From DASWRT01 sp036403035 (GTDB lineage: Bacteria; Pseudomonadota; Alphaproteobacteria; ATCC43930; CGMCC-115725): DNA of 20,008 nt. The translations under genes were made by a program, and so were the position numbers. Location of the stretch: assembly GCA_036403035.1 (NCBI GenBank), contig DASWRT010000007.1:1-20008 (forward strand), read 5' to 3'. Below the pieces are notes generated by a model. That model searched no databases and had not been told where the DNA came from. It saw nothing but the letters and a program-made list of their open reading frames with translations. Below, in pieces: positions 6,650 through 16,064 of this stretch (positions within the stretch are counted from its first letter, which is position 1; each line of letters opens with the position of its first letter).

Positions 6650-7857
6650 GGGGCGTGCCGCGTCTTCGGCGCCATATCGTATCCTGCCGCCACGGCAGCG
6701 GTGCCGCGGACGAGATGCACCGCCAGCGCGACGGCGAAAGCCATCAGGACCGCGCCGGCAACGTAGGGCGAGTTCCGCCCGATATTGGCGAAGCAGATGC
6801 CGGCGAAAGCCGGCCCGAGGATCCGGGCGAGGCTGCCGAGCGACTGCGACACGCCCATCACCTCGCCCTGCTCATGCGCGCCCGCCTGCCGCGAGATCAG
6901 CGCATTGATCGAGGGCTGCGTCATGCCCATGCCGACCGCGAGGCAGGCCGTCGACAGCAGCAGCGCCGCGAGCACGGTCGAGACGGGCAGGGCGGCGAGC
7001 CCGATGCAGATCGCGGCAAGGCCGGCGACGAGCACCCGCCGCTCGCCGAAGCGCGTCGTCAGGCGCCCGATCAGCCCGCCCTGCATCGCCGCCGAGAGCA
7101 CCCCGACATAGGCGAAGACATAGCCGACCTGCGCCGGACCCCAGCCGAACTGGCGGGCCGCCCATAGCGCGAAGGTCGTCTCCATGCCGGCGAAGGCGAA
7201 GATGATGATGAAGTAGAGGCCGAGCAGCAGCCGCAGGTCCGGACGGCCGATGGCCGAGAGGATGGCGGCGACACGGCTGCGGCGGCTCGACGGCTTGCCG
7301 CGCCGCTCCGCCGGCAGGCTCTCCTTCAGGACGAAGACGGTACCGACGAAGGCCAGCGCCGACATCGCGGCGCCGAGGAAGGCGGGGATGGATACGGCGG
7401 GCGCGTTCGGGTCGTGTCCGGCGAGCGCACCGCCGACCGCCGGCCCGATGATGAAGCCAAGCCCGAACGCCGCCCCGATCATGCCCATGCCCTTGGCGCG
7501 GTTCTCCGGCGCCGTCACGTCGGCGACGTATGCCTGCGCTGCGGCGATGTTGCCGGCGCAAAGGCCGGCGAGCGCCCGCGCCGCGAACAGCATCCAGAGA
7601 TGCGTCGCGAAGCCGAGCCACAGATAGGAAAGGGCGGAGCCGGCGAGGCTCACCAGCAGGATCGGCCGCCGCCCGTGCCGGTCGCTGAGCCGCCCCCAGA
7701 CCGGCGCGGCGAAGAGCTGCGCCAGCGAGTAGGTCGCAAGCACCATCGTCACGACGTCCGGCGAGGCCCCGAACCGCTCCGCGTAGAACGGCAGCAGCGG
7801 GATCACGAGACCGAACCCGATGAGGTCGATGAGGACGATCGTGAACAGGACGAGCAT
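6646..7857 (-). CDS. TetA-like MFS drug/H+ antiporter
   Basis: The 403-residue membrane protein has 12 likely transmembrane segments. It opens with the DHA1/TetA hallmark IDLIGFGLVIPLLPFYAERFG (TM1, with D11 in the membrane), and motif A (GRLSDRHGRRP, 55-65) links TM2 and TM3. The stretch GPAVGG near TM5 fits the antiporter motif C. The family exports tetracyclines and other small compounds by proton antiport. The substrate cannot be read from sequence, and resistance should not be assumed. The ATG at 7857 is the only ATG in the frame before an upstream stop. The gene is divergent from the zinc-uptake cluster and overlaps the Atm1-like exporter, so the pair forms an efflux operon. Confidence 0.9.
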   Translation of the reverse strand: MLVLFTIVLIDLIGFGLVIPLLPFYAERFGASPDVVTMVLATYSLAQLFAAPVWGRLSDRHGRRPILLVSLAGSALSYLWLGFATHLWMLFAARALAGLCAGNIAAAQAYVADVTAPENRAKGMGMIGAAFGLGFIIGPAVGGALAGHDPNAPAVSIPAFLGAAMSALAFVGTVFVLKESLPAERRGKPSSRRSRVAAILSAIGRPDLRLLLGLYFIIIFAFAGMETTFALWAARQFGWGPAQVGYVFAYVGVLSAAMQGGLIGRLTTRFGERRVLVAGLAAICIGLAALPVSTVLAALLLSTACLAVGMGMTQPSINALISRQAGAHEQGEVMGVSQSLGSLARILGPAFAGICFANIGRNSPYVAGAVLMAFAVALAVHLVRGTAAVAAGYDMAPKTRHAP

Positions 7858-8035
7858 GCGCTGCGCTAACGGCTCCGGATCAGCATGGAGCCTAGATAGC
7901 GCGCATCATCGCGCGGCAACAGGGGTGCCGGACGATAGCAGCAGTTGCATCGAATGGTCAGTCGCGGGCCGAAGGGATCGCGTGTTCGACATCGATGTCA
8001 CCGGCGCCCGCAATCGGAGCTTGCCACGCCGAAGG

Positions 8036-8055
8036 TATGTTATATTGTAACGCTA
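8036..8055. promoter_or_regulatory. Zur-box-like operator
   Basis: TATGTTATATTGTAACGCTA contains the near-perfect dyad GTTATATTGTAAC (8039-8051). It agrees with the proteobacterial Zur consensus, in which ATGTTATA and TATAACAT half sites flank a central A/T base. It lies about 80 bases before the first gene of a ZnuA/ZnuB-type cluster, which is the expected place. A Zur-zinc repressor bound here would shut the cluster off when zinc is plentiful. It is in the divergent region but 180 bases from the MFS start, so control of that side is less certain. Confidence 0.72.
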
Positions 8056-8130
8056 CTAGGGGATAGCGGCTTACATGGGCTTCCCTCAGGTTGGGCCCAT
8101 GCCGGATCCCTCGAAGGAGTACGAGGGTTT

Positions 8131-8508
8131 GTGACCACCGGACTCGTGACATGGCGACGCCGGGCCGCTTGGGCTGCCCTGACCGGTCTGCTGATGCAGA
8201 TTGCGCTGTCGTTCGCGCACGTCCACCCGATCGTCCTCCGGCTCGACAACAGCGCGCCCGTTCTGGTTGAGCGTGGTGCCGGTTCGCCGCTGGGACCGGA
8301 GAACAGCCCGACGACACCGGACGAGGATCATTGCCTCCTCTGTCTCGTCGTCCACCAAGCCGGGACTCTGATCCTTCCGGACCCTGTCCGTGTGCCGCCG
8401 GCACCGGCTCTCCTCGAAACTGCGGGGTTCGTCGAAGCCGACGCGTTCGAGTTTTCCCCGCCCGAATATTTCCTCTTCCGGACACGCGCACCGCCCTCCT
8501 TCGCCTGA
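8131..8508 (+). CDS. DUF2946-like exported His/Cys protein, 125 aa
   Basis: The GTG at 8131 is preceded by AAGGAG (8114-8119) and gives an N-terminus VTTGLVTWRRRAAW followed by a hydrophobic segment (AALTGLLMQIALSFAHVHP), a signal peptide or anchor. Next come a low-complexity linker and the conserved core DEDHCLLCLVVHQAGTLILP (about residues 68-87), with a CxxC pair flanked by His, and a C-terminus ending RTRAPP. This pattern is that of DUF2946-type small proteins often found beside metal-uptake genes. A periplasmic metal-binding or membrane role fits, but no biochemical function is established to my knowledge. As first gene after the Zur-like box it should be zinc-repressed. A longer frame from the ATG at 7945 would run across the operator and is unlikely. 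Confidence 0.75.
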   Translation: MTTGLVTWRRRAAWAALTGLLMQIALSFAHVHPIVLRLDNSAPVLVERGAGSPLGPENSPTTPDEDHCLLCLVVHQAGTLILPDPVRVPPAPALLETAGFVEADAFEFSPPEYFLFRTRAPPSFA

Positions 8509-8603
8509 GATCGCCGACCGAAGAACCGGCCGGACATGCCGTCGGCGCGACGCGACGCGGCAGCCGGCGCGAGTCGTCATTCTCAAGCGATGGAAGCCAT
8601 CCT

Positions 8604-10141
<1,538 letters not shown>

Positions 10142-10149
10142 GCAAATCG

Positions 10150-11070
10150 ATGAGAAAGAAAGTTTTGGTGCTGACCGTTTCGGCCCTGCTGTCGCTTGGG
10201 ACCGGCTCGGCCCAAGCGGCGCTTACCGTCTTCGCCTGCGAGCCCGAGTGGGGCGCGCTCGCCAAGGAACTCGGCGGCGGCGACGTCAGCGTTTTTTCCG
10301 CAACGACGGCGCGGCAGGATCCACACCAGATCCAGGCTCGTCCGGCGCTGATCTCGCGGCTTCGGGCGGCCGACCTCGTAGTCTGCACCGGCGCCGAGCT
10401 GGAGATCGGCTGGCTGCCGGTGCTGCTGCGCCAAGCCGCCAACCCGCGCGTGCAGCCGGGGCAGCCGGGCTTTTTCACCGCAACGGAATATGTGCGGCTG
10501 CTCGAGATACCGACCCGGCTCGACCGCGCCGAAGGCGACGTCCACGCCGCCGGCAACCCGCACATCCAGACGAGCCCGGTCAACATCCGCGCCGTCGCGG
10601 TCGCCCTCGGGCAGCGCTTGGCACAACTCGATCCGTCGCGGGCTTCGGCGTACGCGCAGCGGCAAGAGGCGTTCCTCGCGCGCTGGGATGCGGCGACCCG
10701 GCAATGGCAGGCGACGGCGGCACCGCTTAAAGGCACCAATGCCGTCGTATTCCACAAAGAGTGGATCTATCTCTTCACGTGGCTCGGCATGAACGAAGCA
10801 GCGACGATCGAGCCGAAGCCCGGCGTCCCGCCGGGCGCGGCCTATCTCGGTCAACTGGTCGACGAGATCCCGCGCAAGAACGCACGCGAGATCGTCTACG
10901 CCGCCTATCAGGATCCGCGCCCGCCGCAGTTCGTCTCGGAGAAGACCGGCGTGCCCGCGGTGATGCTGCCGTTCACCGTCGGCGGCACGGAGCAGGCGCA
11001 GGATCTGTTCGGGCTCTTCGATGACACTATCCGGCGTCTGCTGACGGGCTTGGGGCAGACGCATGGCTGA
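10150..11070 (+). CDS. znuA-like: ZnuA-like metal ABC transporter substrate-binding protein
   Basis: The 306-residue protein has a classic signal peptide (MRKKVLVLTVSALLSLGTGSAQA) and cluster A-I binding-protein features. DPHQIQARPALISRLRAAD (H59), GNPHIQTSP (H138) and VVFHKEW (H202) supply the three His ligands of ZnuA-type proteins. The Asp usual as fourth ligand near the C-terminus is not obvious; GGTEQ lies there. The His/Asp-rich loop typical of high-affinity ZnuA is absent, replaced by the short EGDVHAAG. It binds zinc or manganese in the periplasm and delivers it to the permease. It starts 10 bases after the barrel gene (GAGGG upstream) and its stop overlaps the permease start by eight bases (ATGGCTGA). 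Confidence 0.9.
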   Translation: MRKKVLVLTVSALLSLGTGSAQAALTVFACEPEWGALAKELGGGDVSVFSATTARQDPHQIQARPALISRLRAADLVVCTGAELEIGWLPVLLRQAANPRVQPGQPGFFTATEYVRLLEIPTRLDRAEGDVHAAGNPHIQTSPVNIRAVAVALGQRLAQLDPSRASAYAQRQEAFLARWDAATRQWQATAAPLKGTNAVVFHKEWIYLFTWLGMNEAATIEPKPGVPPGAAYLGQLVDEIPRKNAREIVYAAYQDPRPPQFVSEKTGVPAVMLPFTVGGTEQAQDLFGLFDDTIRRLLTGLGQTHG

Positions 11071-11905
11071 TCTCCACATCGATCTCCTGCTGGTTCCGTT
11101 CCTGGCGGGGCTGCTCGTCCTCGCGACGCACGTGCCGCTCGGACGGATGGTTCTCGACCGCGGGATCGTCTTCATCGATCTCGCGATCGCGCAGGTCGCC
11201 GGGCTCGGCGTTCTGCTGGCGCATTTCCTCGGCTGGGAGGAAAGCGTCTGGGCCGTGCAGATGAGCGCGGTGGCGGCGGCGCTGATCGGCGCCGCCTTCC
11301 TGATCTGGAGCGAGGAGCGCTTCGCCGTCATGCAGGAGGCGGTGATAGGCGTCGTGTTCGTCTTCGCAGCCAGCGCCGAGCTTATCCTGCTCGGGTTCGA
11401 CGCGCACGGCGCCGAGCACCTGAAAGACTTGCTGGTCGGACAGATCCTGTGGGTCGAGCCGCCCCAGCTCGTTCCAGTGGCAATCCTCTATGCCGCCGTG
11501 CTCGCAATTCTGTACGTCGGTGATCTTCGGCGGCGGCGGGGGCTGTTCTATGCCGTGTTCGCCGTCACCGTGACCGCCTCGGTGCAGCTCGTCGGGGTTT
11601 ATCTCGTTTTCTCCTCGCTGATCGTTCCGGCGCTCGCCGCACGCAATTTCCCGGCGCGGGCGCGCCTCGGCGCCGCCTACGCGATCGGCCTGATCGGCTA
11701 TGCGCTCGGCCTCGTCGCCTCGGCCCTCGTCGATATACCGACGGGGGCCGCGATCGTCTGTACGTTGATTGCCGTCGCCGTCTTGATGCCGCTGCTGGTC
11801 AAGGTTGGGCGGCCATGGCGGGGAGGCACCGAATCCACCGCGGTAACTGAAGGAACCGATGGAGCGCCAGAGTTGGCAGCAGAACGATCGCGGTCCAGGC
11901 GGTGA
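11063..11905 (+). CDS. znuB-like: ABC-3 family metal permease (ZnuB-like)
   Basis: The 280-residue integral membrane protein has about eight hydrophobic segments. Family-typical regions are visible: RGIVFIDLAIAQVAGLGVLL near residue 33, EAVIGVVFVFAASAELILL near 93, and the coupling-helix area VYLVFSSLIVPALAAR near 186. ABC-3 permeases carry Zn2+, Mn2+ or Fe2+ inward across the inner membrane as dimers, powered by a separate ATPase. No gene for that ATPase follows; the next 228 bases are non-coding. The hydrophilic C-terminal tail (about 25 residues, ending ERSRSRR) is unusually polar. Overlap with the binding-protein gene supports a single operon with it. Confidence 0.88.
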   Translation: MADLHIDLLLVPFLAGLLVLATHVPLGRMVLDRGIVFIDLAIAQVAGLGVLLAHFLGWEESVWAVQMSAVAAALIGAAFLIWSEERFAVMQEAVIGVVFVFAASAELILLGFDAHGAEHLKDLLVGQILWVEPPQLVPVAILYAAVLAILYVGDLRRRRGLFYAVFAVTVTASVQLVGVYLVFSSLIVPALAARNFPARARLGAAYAIGLIGYALGLVASALVDIPTGAAIVCTLIAVAVLMPLLVKVGRPWRGGTESTAVTEGTDGAPELAAERSRSRR

Positions 11906-12132
11906 CACGTGCAGAAAAAGCATGCCGTGCGTGCCGACCCCGACGCCGTTGACGGACGCCGGCTGACGCTTGACCCAGAGGGGCTCCAACGACGGATGGG
12001 AGCTGTCCAGGAAGGCTGCTCCTCACGGGAGTGCGGGAGCGGCAGCCGCCAGAGCGCCGACGATCACGCCCATTGCACGGTTCCCTCTCGCTTCTCACCC
12101 ACGACCGTCAACTTGACGGCCCCCGCCGGCAA
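11906..12132. other. Spacer between permease and TetR genes, no gene seen
   Basis: This 227-base stretch carries no ABC ATPase gene and no gene of convincing size. On the minus strand a stretch around 11930-11990 reads LEPLWVKRQPASVNGVGVG, protein-like but without a start or known family. A 16-codon frame at 12023-12073 begins MGVIVGALAAAAPALP and ends at once. Both may be relics. No terminator with a U run is seen at the permease end. Confidence 0.4.
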
Positions 12133-12765
12133 TCAGCGCTCTGGAGATGCCGACGGTTCGGACGTCGCGATGCCTTGGAGCGCGAAGTCGACGATGGCGG
12201 CAGCGACCTCCTCGATCGACAAAGGGCCTTCCGGCCGATACCAGCGGGAGATCCAGTTCACGGCGCCCAGCACCGCGAACGACATCATCTTCGGATTCCC
12301 GGGGCGCAGCGATCCGTCGGCGATTCCGGCCTCGATCATGCGTCTTATCCCGGCGTCGAAATCGTCGCGCAGGCGCAGCACTTCGGCCAGATGTTCCGGC
12401 CGCAGGATCCCGCTGTCCAGGAACATGATGAACTGCAAGTGACCGTTGGCTGCGTGGACTGCGTAGCGCTGCAAAACGCGTGCGAGCGCTTCCCGTCCGT
12501 TCCTGGTCGGCCGGCCGTTCTCCTCTGCGAGGATGTCCAAGGTACCCTGATGCGCTGCAACCGCGCATGCATGGAGCAATGTCTGCTTGTCTTTGAAGTA
12601 ATAATAGAGCGCCTGCTTCGTCACGCCGAGCGCGACGCCGACATCCACCAGGGACGTCCCGTGATAGCCGGAACGGCTGAAGAACTGTGTCGCGGCGCGC
12701 ACGATTTCCGCCTTCTTGAGATCATAAAGTTCGCTCTGGCTCGGCAGCCGATCACCCCACCGCAT
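12133..12765 (-). CDS. TetR/AcrR-family transcriptional regulator
   Basis: The 210-residue product has an N-terminal HTH domain at about 17-64. KKAEIVRAATQFFSRSGYHGTSL is followed by the helix-turn-helix VDVGVALGVTKQALYYYFKDKQTLL, the hallmark of TetR regulators. The C-terminal half (about 75-200) is a helical ligand-binding domain with no obvious specific match. The start at 12765 has the strong ribosome-binding site AAAGGGAGAACGAT. The gene is divergent from the propeller and acyl-CoA ligase genes, with two dyads in the 88-bp spacer. It therefore most likely represses that cluster and itself. The C-terminal type is close to regulators of fatty-acid or aromatic-acid metabolism, which fits the ligase, but the ligand cannot be told from sequence. 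Confidence 0.9.
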   Translation of the reverse strand: MRWGDRLPSQSELYDLKKAEIVRAATQFFSRSGYHGTSLVDVGVALGVTKQALYYYFKDKQTLLHACAVAAHQGTLDILAEENGRPTRNGREALARVLQRYAVHAANGHLQFIMFLDSGILRPEHLAEVLRLRDDFDAGIRRMIEAGIADGSLRPGNPKMMSFAVLGAVNWISRWYRPEGPLSIEEVAAAIVDFALQGIATSEPSASPER

Positions 12766-12780
12766 ATCGTTCTCCCTTTC

Positions 12781-12793
12781 AGGGTTTAACCCT
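12781..12793. promoter_or_regulatory. Candidate TetR operator dyad
   Basis: AGGGTT-T-AACCCT is a perfect 6+1+6 palindrome immediately upstream of the tetR ribosome-binding site, a normal place for autoregulation. A second, smaller dyad GGCAA-aatag-TTGCC (12819-12833) lies on the other side of the spacer, between the putative -35 and -10 of the opposite promoter. Neither has been tied to the protein by sequence alone. Confidence 0.5.
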
Positions 12794-12808
12794 CTATTAT
12801 CTTTACGT

Positions 12809-12839
12809 TTGACTCAACGGCAAAATAGTTGCCTTATAG
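12809..12839 (+). promoter_or_regulatory. Candidate promoter of the propeller-ligase cluster
   Basis: TTGACT (12809-12814) and TTATAG (12834-12839) lie 19 bases apart on the plus strand, a slightly long spacing. The predicted RNA start would leave a leader of about ten bases or fewer before the ATG at 12854, so the message may be nearly leaderless. The dyad at 12819-12833 falls between the two boxes. Confidence 0.4.
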
Positions 12840-12853
12840 GAAAACACTCGGAG

Positions 12854-14185
12854 ATGGCATTGACGGAACTCGACAGCGCACGTCCGGTACCCGGCTACTA
12901 CGACAGCCCGTGGCCAGCCGAATGCGGTGGACCGCGACGGCAGAAGGCGCCTCGATCCAAGGGGCTCGGCCTATCGTCGGGGAGCACGCTCGGACAGCGG
13001 TCGCGCCATAATGGCGAATGGAACGTCATGGCGGTCCAGCGCGCGCCGGGGGAAATTTTTCTGCTCTACAACAATCACATCAACTCCGCGGAGAAGTACG
13101 GCGGCGTCGAGCTGATCGACCCCGTGACCCTCGAGACGATCCGCCGGTCGCCACGTCTCCCGTCCGGGGGTCATACCTGGTGCGGCGGGATCGCCGCCCA
13201 CGAAAACGGCTTCCTCTATTTCAACAACGGGAATCGCTGCTTCAAGCTCGATCCGGACTGCGGCGTCGTTGCCGAGAAGAGGCTGCCTCGGGACTCGGCC
13301 TACAACAGCTTCCTGGTCATGGCTGACGGCCGCCTCGTGATGAAAAACATCGAGCGGGATGCCGGCCGCGCCTCGACCTTCGTGATCCTGGACCCGGAAA
13401 GGCTCGAACAAATCGGCCCTGAAGTCGCCATCCCGGAGAATTCCATGGGCCGGATCGCGATGGATACGACGACCGATGGACAGTTCATCTACGTTCCGGG
13501 AAGCCATCACTTCTATCGGTACCGTTACGCCGACGGCAGGCTGTCCATCGATCAGACATGGCAGCCCCGGTACCGCACCCTCGCCGACGACGAGCAGTCC
13601 TTCTCGTGGGATTCCTGCCTGTCCGACGGCGGATGCTGGTTCCTCGACAACGGCGACAACGAGGCGAACGCCGTGATCTTCGGGACGCGCCCGTTCGGCG
13701 CCCGGCGACCGCCTCGCGGCTCCGTCTTCAGCGGCCTTGCGTCCAGCCCCCAGAAGCTGCACCGGATCGACTTGGCCGATCCGAGGCGCGCAGCGGTTCT
13801 GGAACCGTTCGGGCTGCCCTTCGGCTCGATCTTCAGCCCGCCGGCTTTCGATCCGATCCGCAAGATCGCGATCGCCTTCGACACCGGCAACGGCCGCCTG
13901 GGGGCACTCCGGTATCTTGGGGGCGCCCGCTTCGAGACGTTGTGGACGCGCCCCTGTCGGGTATCGATGCAGCTCGTGCTTTTCCTCGATACCGGCGAGG
14001 TCGCCGTCAATGACTTCCGGAACGGGTTCGACGAAATCGTCGTGTTCGACGTCGAGACCGGGGCGGAAAGGGGACGGGTGGCAACCGAAAGCAGAGTGGC
14101 CAATGGCATGTTCCTGTCCACCGGGTGGTACCGCGACGTGATCTACTGCTCAATCGGCACCATCGCGCGCGTGTTCGCCGAATAG
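12854..14185 (+). CDS. Beta-propeller-like protein of unknown function, 443 aa
   Basis: This cytoplasmic-looking protein has no signal peptide. It is built of repeated short beta segments ending in 'DPxTL', 'DPERL' or 'DVETG' turns (for example ELIDPVTLETIRRSP, FVILDPERLEQIG, IVVFDVETGAERGRV), typical of beta-propellers. Conserved-looking features are GGHTWCGGIAAHENG (around 110), DGQFIYVPGSHHFYRYRYADG (around 200) and SWDSCLSDGGCWFLDNGDNEAN (around 240). No catalytic motif is recognised. Lactonase- or SMP-30-like propellers are one possibility, a ligand sensor or scaffold another. Position between a TetR gene and an acyl-CoA ligase suggests a role in the same pathway. The start at ATG 12854 has no spaced ribosome-binding site (GGAG lies almost against it); TTG 12809 is in frame but coincides with the -35 box. 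Confidence 0.7.
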   Translation: MALTELDSARPVPGYYDSPWPAECGGPRRQKAPRSKGLGLSSGSTLGQRSRHNGEWNVMAVQRAPGEIFLLYNNHINSAEKYGGVELIDPVTLETIRRSPRLPSGGHTWCGGIAAHENGFLYFNNGNRCFKLDPDCGVVAEKRLPRDSAYNSFLVMADGRLVMKNIERDAGRASTFVILDPERLEQIGPEVAIPENSMGRIAMDTTTDGQFIYVPGSHHFYRYRYADGRLSIDQTWQPRYRTLADDEQSFSWDSCLSDGGCWFLDNGDNEANAVIFGTRPFGARRPPRGSVFSGLASSPQKLHRIDLADPRRAAVLEPFGLPFGSIFSPPAFDPIRKIAIAFDTGNGRLGALRYLGGARFETLWTRPCRVSMQLVLFLDTGEVAVNDFRNGFDEIVVFDVETGAERGRVATESRVANGMFLSTGWYRDVIYCSIGTIARVFAE

Positions 14186-14304
14186 ATCGACCGCAAAGGA
14201 GTCCGCAAGCAAGAGGCGCTCAGGCGTGACGCTCGTCGCTGGCGGCAAGTCGCCAGGCAGGGAAACAATAGATCGCGCACATTGAACAGGGAAACAGTCG
14301 ACCG

Positions 14305-15879
14305 ATGTCATCGAATTCGTGCAGCGCCGCCGACGTCGGCAGCACCTTCTGGGACCTCTTCGCCCGCCAAGCCGACAAGAGGGATGACGCCATCGCCGTC
14401 GTCTACCCGAACGCGGTCGACCGGAGCTACGCCGACCTGCGGCGTCGCGCCGAAGCCCTGGCGCAGACCTTGTCCAATATGGGCCTGCGCACCGGGGACC
14501 GCGTGGCGCTGCTGGCGCGCAACGGCCCGTGGTTTTTCGACCTCCTGCTTGCCTGCGCGCGTCTCGGGCTGGTTTTGGTGCCGATCAATGTCCGACTTTC
14601 ACCGGCGGAGGTCGCGTTCATCCTTCAGGACGCGGAGCCCAGCCTCCTGTTCTGCGACGACACCCACCGGAATGCCCGGACCACGTACGCGGGCGACCGT
14701 AGGACGGTCCTCGACATGGCCGAGCTGGAGGCCTTCTGCGCAACCACGCACCCTGCGCGGGCGCCGGCCCCGGCGGCACCGTCCACCATCGTGATGCAGC
14801 TCTACACTTCGGGCACGACGGGACGCCCCAAGGGCGCGATGATTACGCAGGCAAACCTGATCGCGCTTGCGGCGGAAGGGACTGTGCATCTCGGCGGCTT
14901 TACCGACCGAGATGTCGCTCTCGTGTGCCTGCCCCTCTTTCACATCGCCGCAGCCGACTGGGCGGTGTTCGCGCTCGCGTCCGGCGCAAAGATCGTGCTG
15001 CTGCCGGAGGTCGTGCCGGACCAGATCATCGATGCCATCGCGGCGCATGGCGCCACGAAGACGCTGCTCGTGCCGGCGGTGATCCGCATGGTCGTCACCG
15101 CGCTCGAACAGCAGCCGCGCGACGCATCGTCACTGCGCACTCTGTGTTTCGGCGCGTCGCCGATGCCGGAGGAATTGATCCGCCGCGCGCGCGCCGTTCT
15201 GCCGTCGGCCGAACTCATCCACGTCTACGGCCTCACCGAGACCACGGGGATGTTCACGTATCTGCCGCCGGACGAGATCGCCGCGGGCCGCCGCCTTCTC
15301 TCGTGCGGGCGGCCTTTTCCCTCGGGCGAGGTGGCCGTCATCGATGCCGATGGGGCGCGGCTGCCGCCCGGCGAGGTCGGCGAGGTGATCTATCGCGGGC
15401 CCCAAACCATGGCGGGGTATTGGCGGCGGCCCCAGGAGACTGCCGCCGCGATCCGGGACGGATGGTTCCACACCGGCGACGCCGGCTATCTGGACCAGGA
15501 CGGCTACCTGTTCATCCGTGATCGCCTGAAGGACATGGTGAAGAGCGGCGGCGAGAACGTCTATCCGGCCGAAGTCGAGAACGTCATCCTCAAGCACCCC
15601 GCCGTTGCCGACGCCGCCGTGATCGGCCTGCCGGACGATTTCTGGGGCGAGGCCGTGACCGCGGTCGTCGTCCTGCGGCCGGGACAATCGGTGGATCTCG
15701 CCGATCTGCAATCCTTCGCCCGCCCGCACCTCGCCGGCTTCAAGCTCCCGAAGCGGCTGCTCGTGCGCGATGCGCTGCCCCGCAACGCCGCCGGCAAGGT
15801 CCTGAAGCACGTATTGCGCCATGAGCTCACGGACGAAAGCAAGCCAATGACAACAAATCAGTTCCAAGGCGTTCGATGA
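14305..15879 (+). CDS. Acyl-CoA synthetase (AMP-forming)
   Basis: The 524-residue enzyme belongs to the ANL superfamily (acyl/aryl-CoA ligases). Visible motifs are the P-loop YTSGTTGRPKG (167-177), YGLTETT (308-314), WFHTGD (387-392), RDRLKDMVKSGGENVYP (about 405-421, hinge and pantetheine region) and the catalytic Lys K498 in RNAAGKVLK. It adenylates a carboxylic acid with ATP and transfers it to CoA. The GGENVYP string and length fit medium-chain, long-chain or aromatic-acid ligases; the exact acid cannot be read. It follows the propeller gene after 119 bases, probably in one transcript under the TetR regulator. A weak stem (CTGGCG/CGCCAG, 14239-14256) lies between them, without a U run. 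Confidence 0.92.
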   Translation: MSSNSCSAADVGSTFWDLFARQADKRDDAIAVVYPNAVDRSYADLRRRAEALAQTLSNMGLRTGDRVALLARNGPWFFDLLLACARLGLVLVPINVRLSPAEVAFILQDAEPSLLFCDDTHRNARTTYAGDRRTVLDMAELEAFCATTHPARAPAPAAPSTIVMQLYTSGTTGRPKGAMITQANLIALAAEGTVHLGGFTDRDVALVCLPLFHIAAADWAVFALASGAKIVLLPEVVPDQIIDAIAAHGATKTLLVPAVIRMVVTALEQQPRDASSLRTLCFGASPMPEELIRRARAVLPSAELIHVYGLTETTGMFTYLPPDEIAAGRRLLSCGRPFPSGEVAVIDADGARLPPGEVGEVIYRGPQTMAGYWRRPQETAAAIRDGWFHTGDAGYLDQDGYLFIRDRLKDMVKSGGENVYPAEVENVILKHPAVADAAVIGLPDDFWGEAVTAVVVLRPGQSVDLADLQSFARPHLAGFKLPKRLLVRDALPRNAAGKVLKHVLRHELTDESKPMTTNQFQGVR

Positions 15880-16064
15880 ACGCCGTTCACTTCTCGCCCA
15901 GCTCGCCGCAAAGCCGCCGGAACGATGAAAGAGCGGTGATATGTGGAAGTGATTCGGCTTCGTGAGGACTTTCCTGCGCATGTCCTCGCGGGTCGCCTTC
16001 ATGCGGGCATTCGGATAACGCGGATGCGCAAAGAGCAAAACGAATAGATACAGATAAGGACATC
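15880..16064. other. Spacer between ligase and small protein, possible gene relic
   Basis: No gene of convincing length is present. On the plus strand the ligase stop overlaps an ATG (ATGA, 15876-15879) that opens only 29 codons. On the minus strand an open stretch from about 16003 reads MKATREDMRRKVLTKPNHF and then HISPLFHRSGG, which has a protein-like composition. It runs into the ligase gene without a recognisable family and may be a remnant. Confidence 0.35.

Noticed and set aside
4793..6766. A long plus-strand open frame (657 codons) opposite the Atm1-like gene
   Set aside because: It is antisense to a gene with complete ABC motifs. Its composition (Asp, Val, Arg, His-rich) is the typical mirror of high-GC coding DNA, and it shows no family motif.
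12023..12073. A 16-codon minus-strand frame MGVIVGALAAAAPALP
   Set aside because: It looks like a signal-peptide start but stops at once. It is probably chance or a relic.
14239..14256. A hairpin CTGGCG/CGCCAG as terminator between propeller and ligase genes
   Set aside because: The stem is only six pairs and no U run follows, so the genes are kept as a possible single transcript.
15876..15965. A 29-codon frame overlapping the ligase stop by ATGA
   Set aside because: It is very short, with no conserved composition and no further support beyond the overlap.
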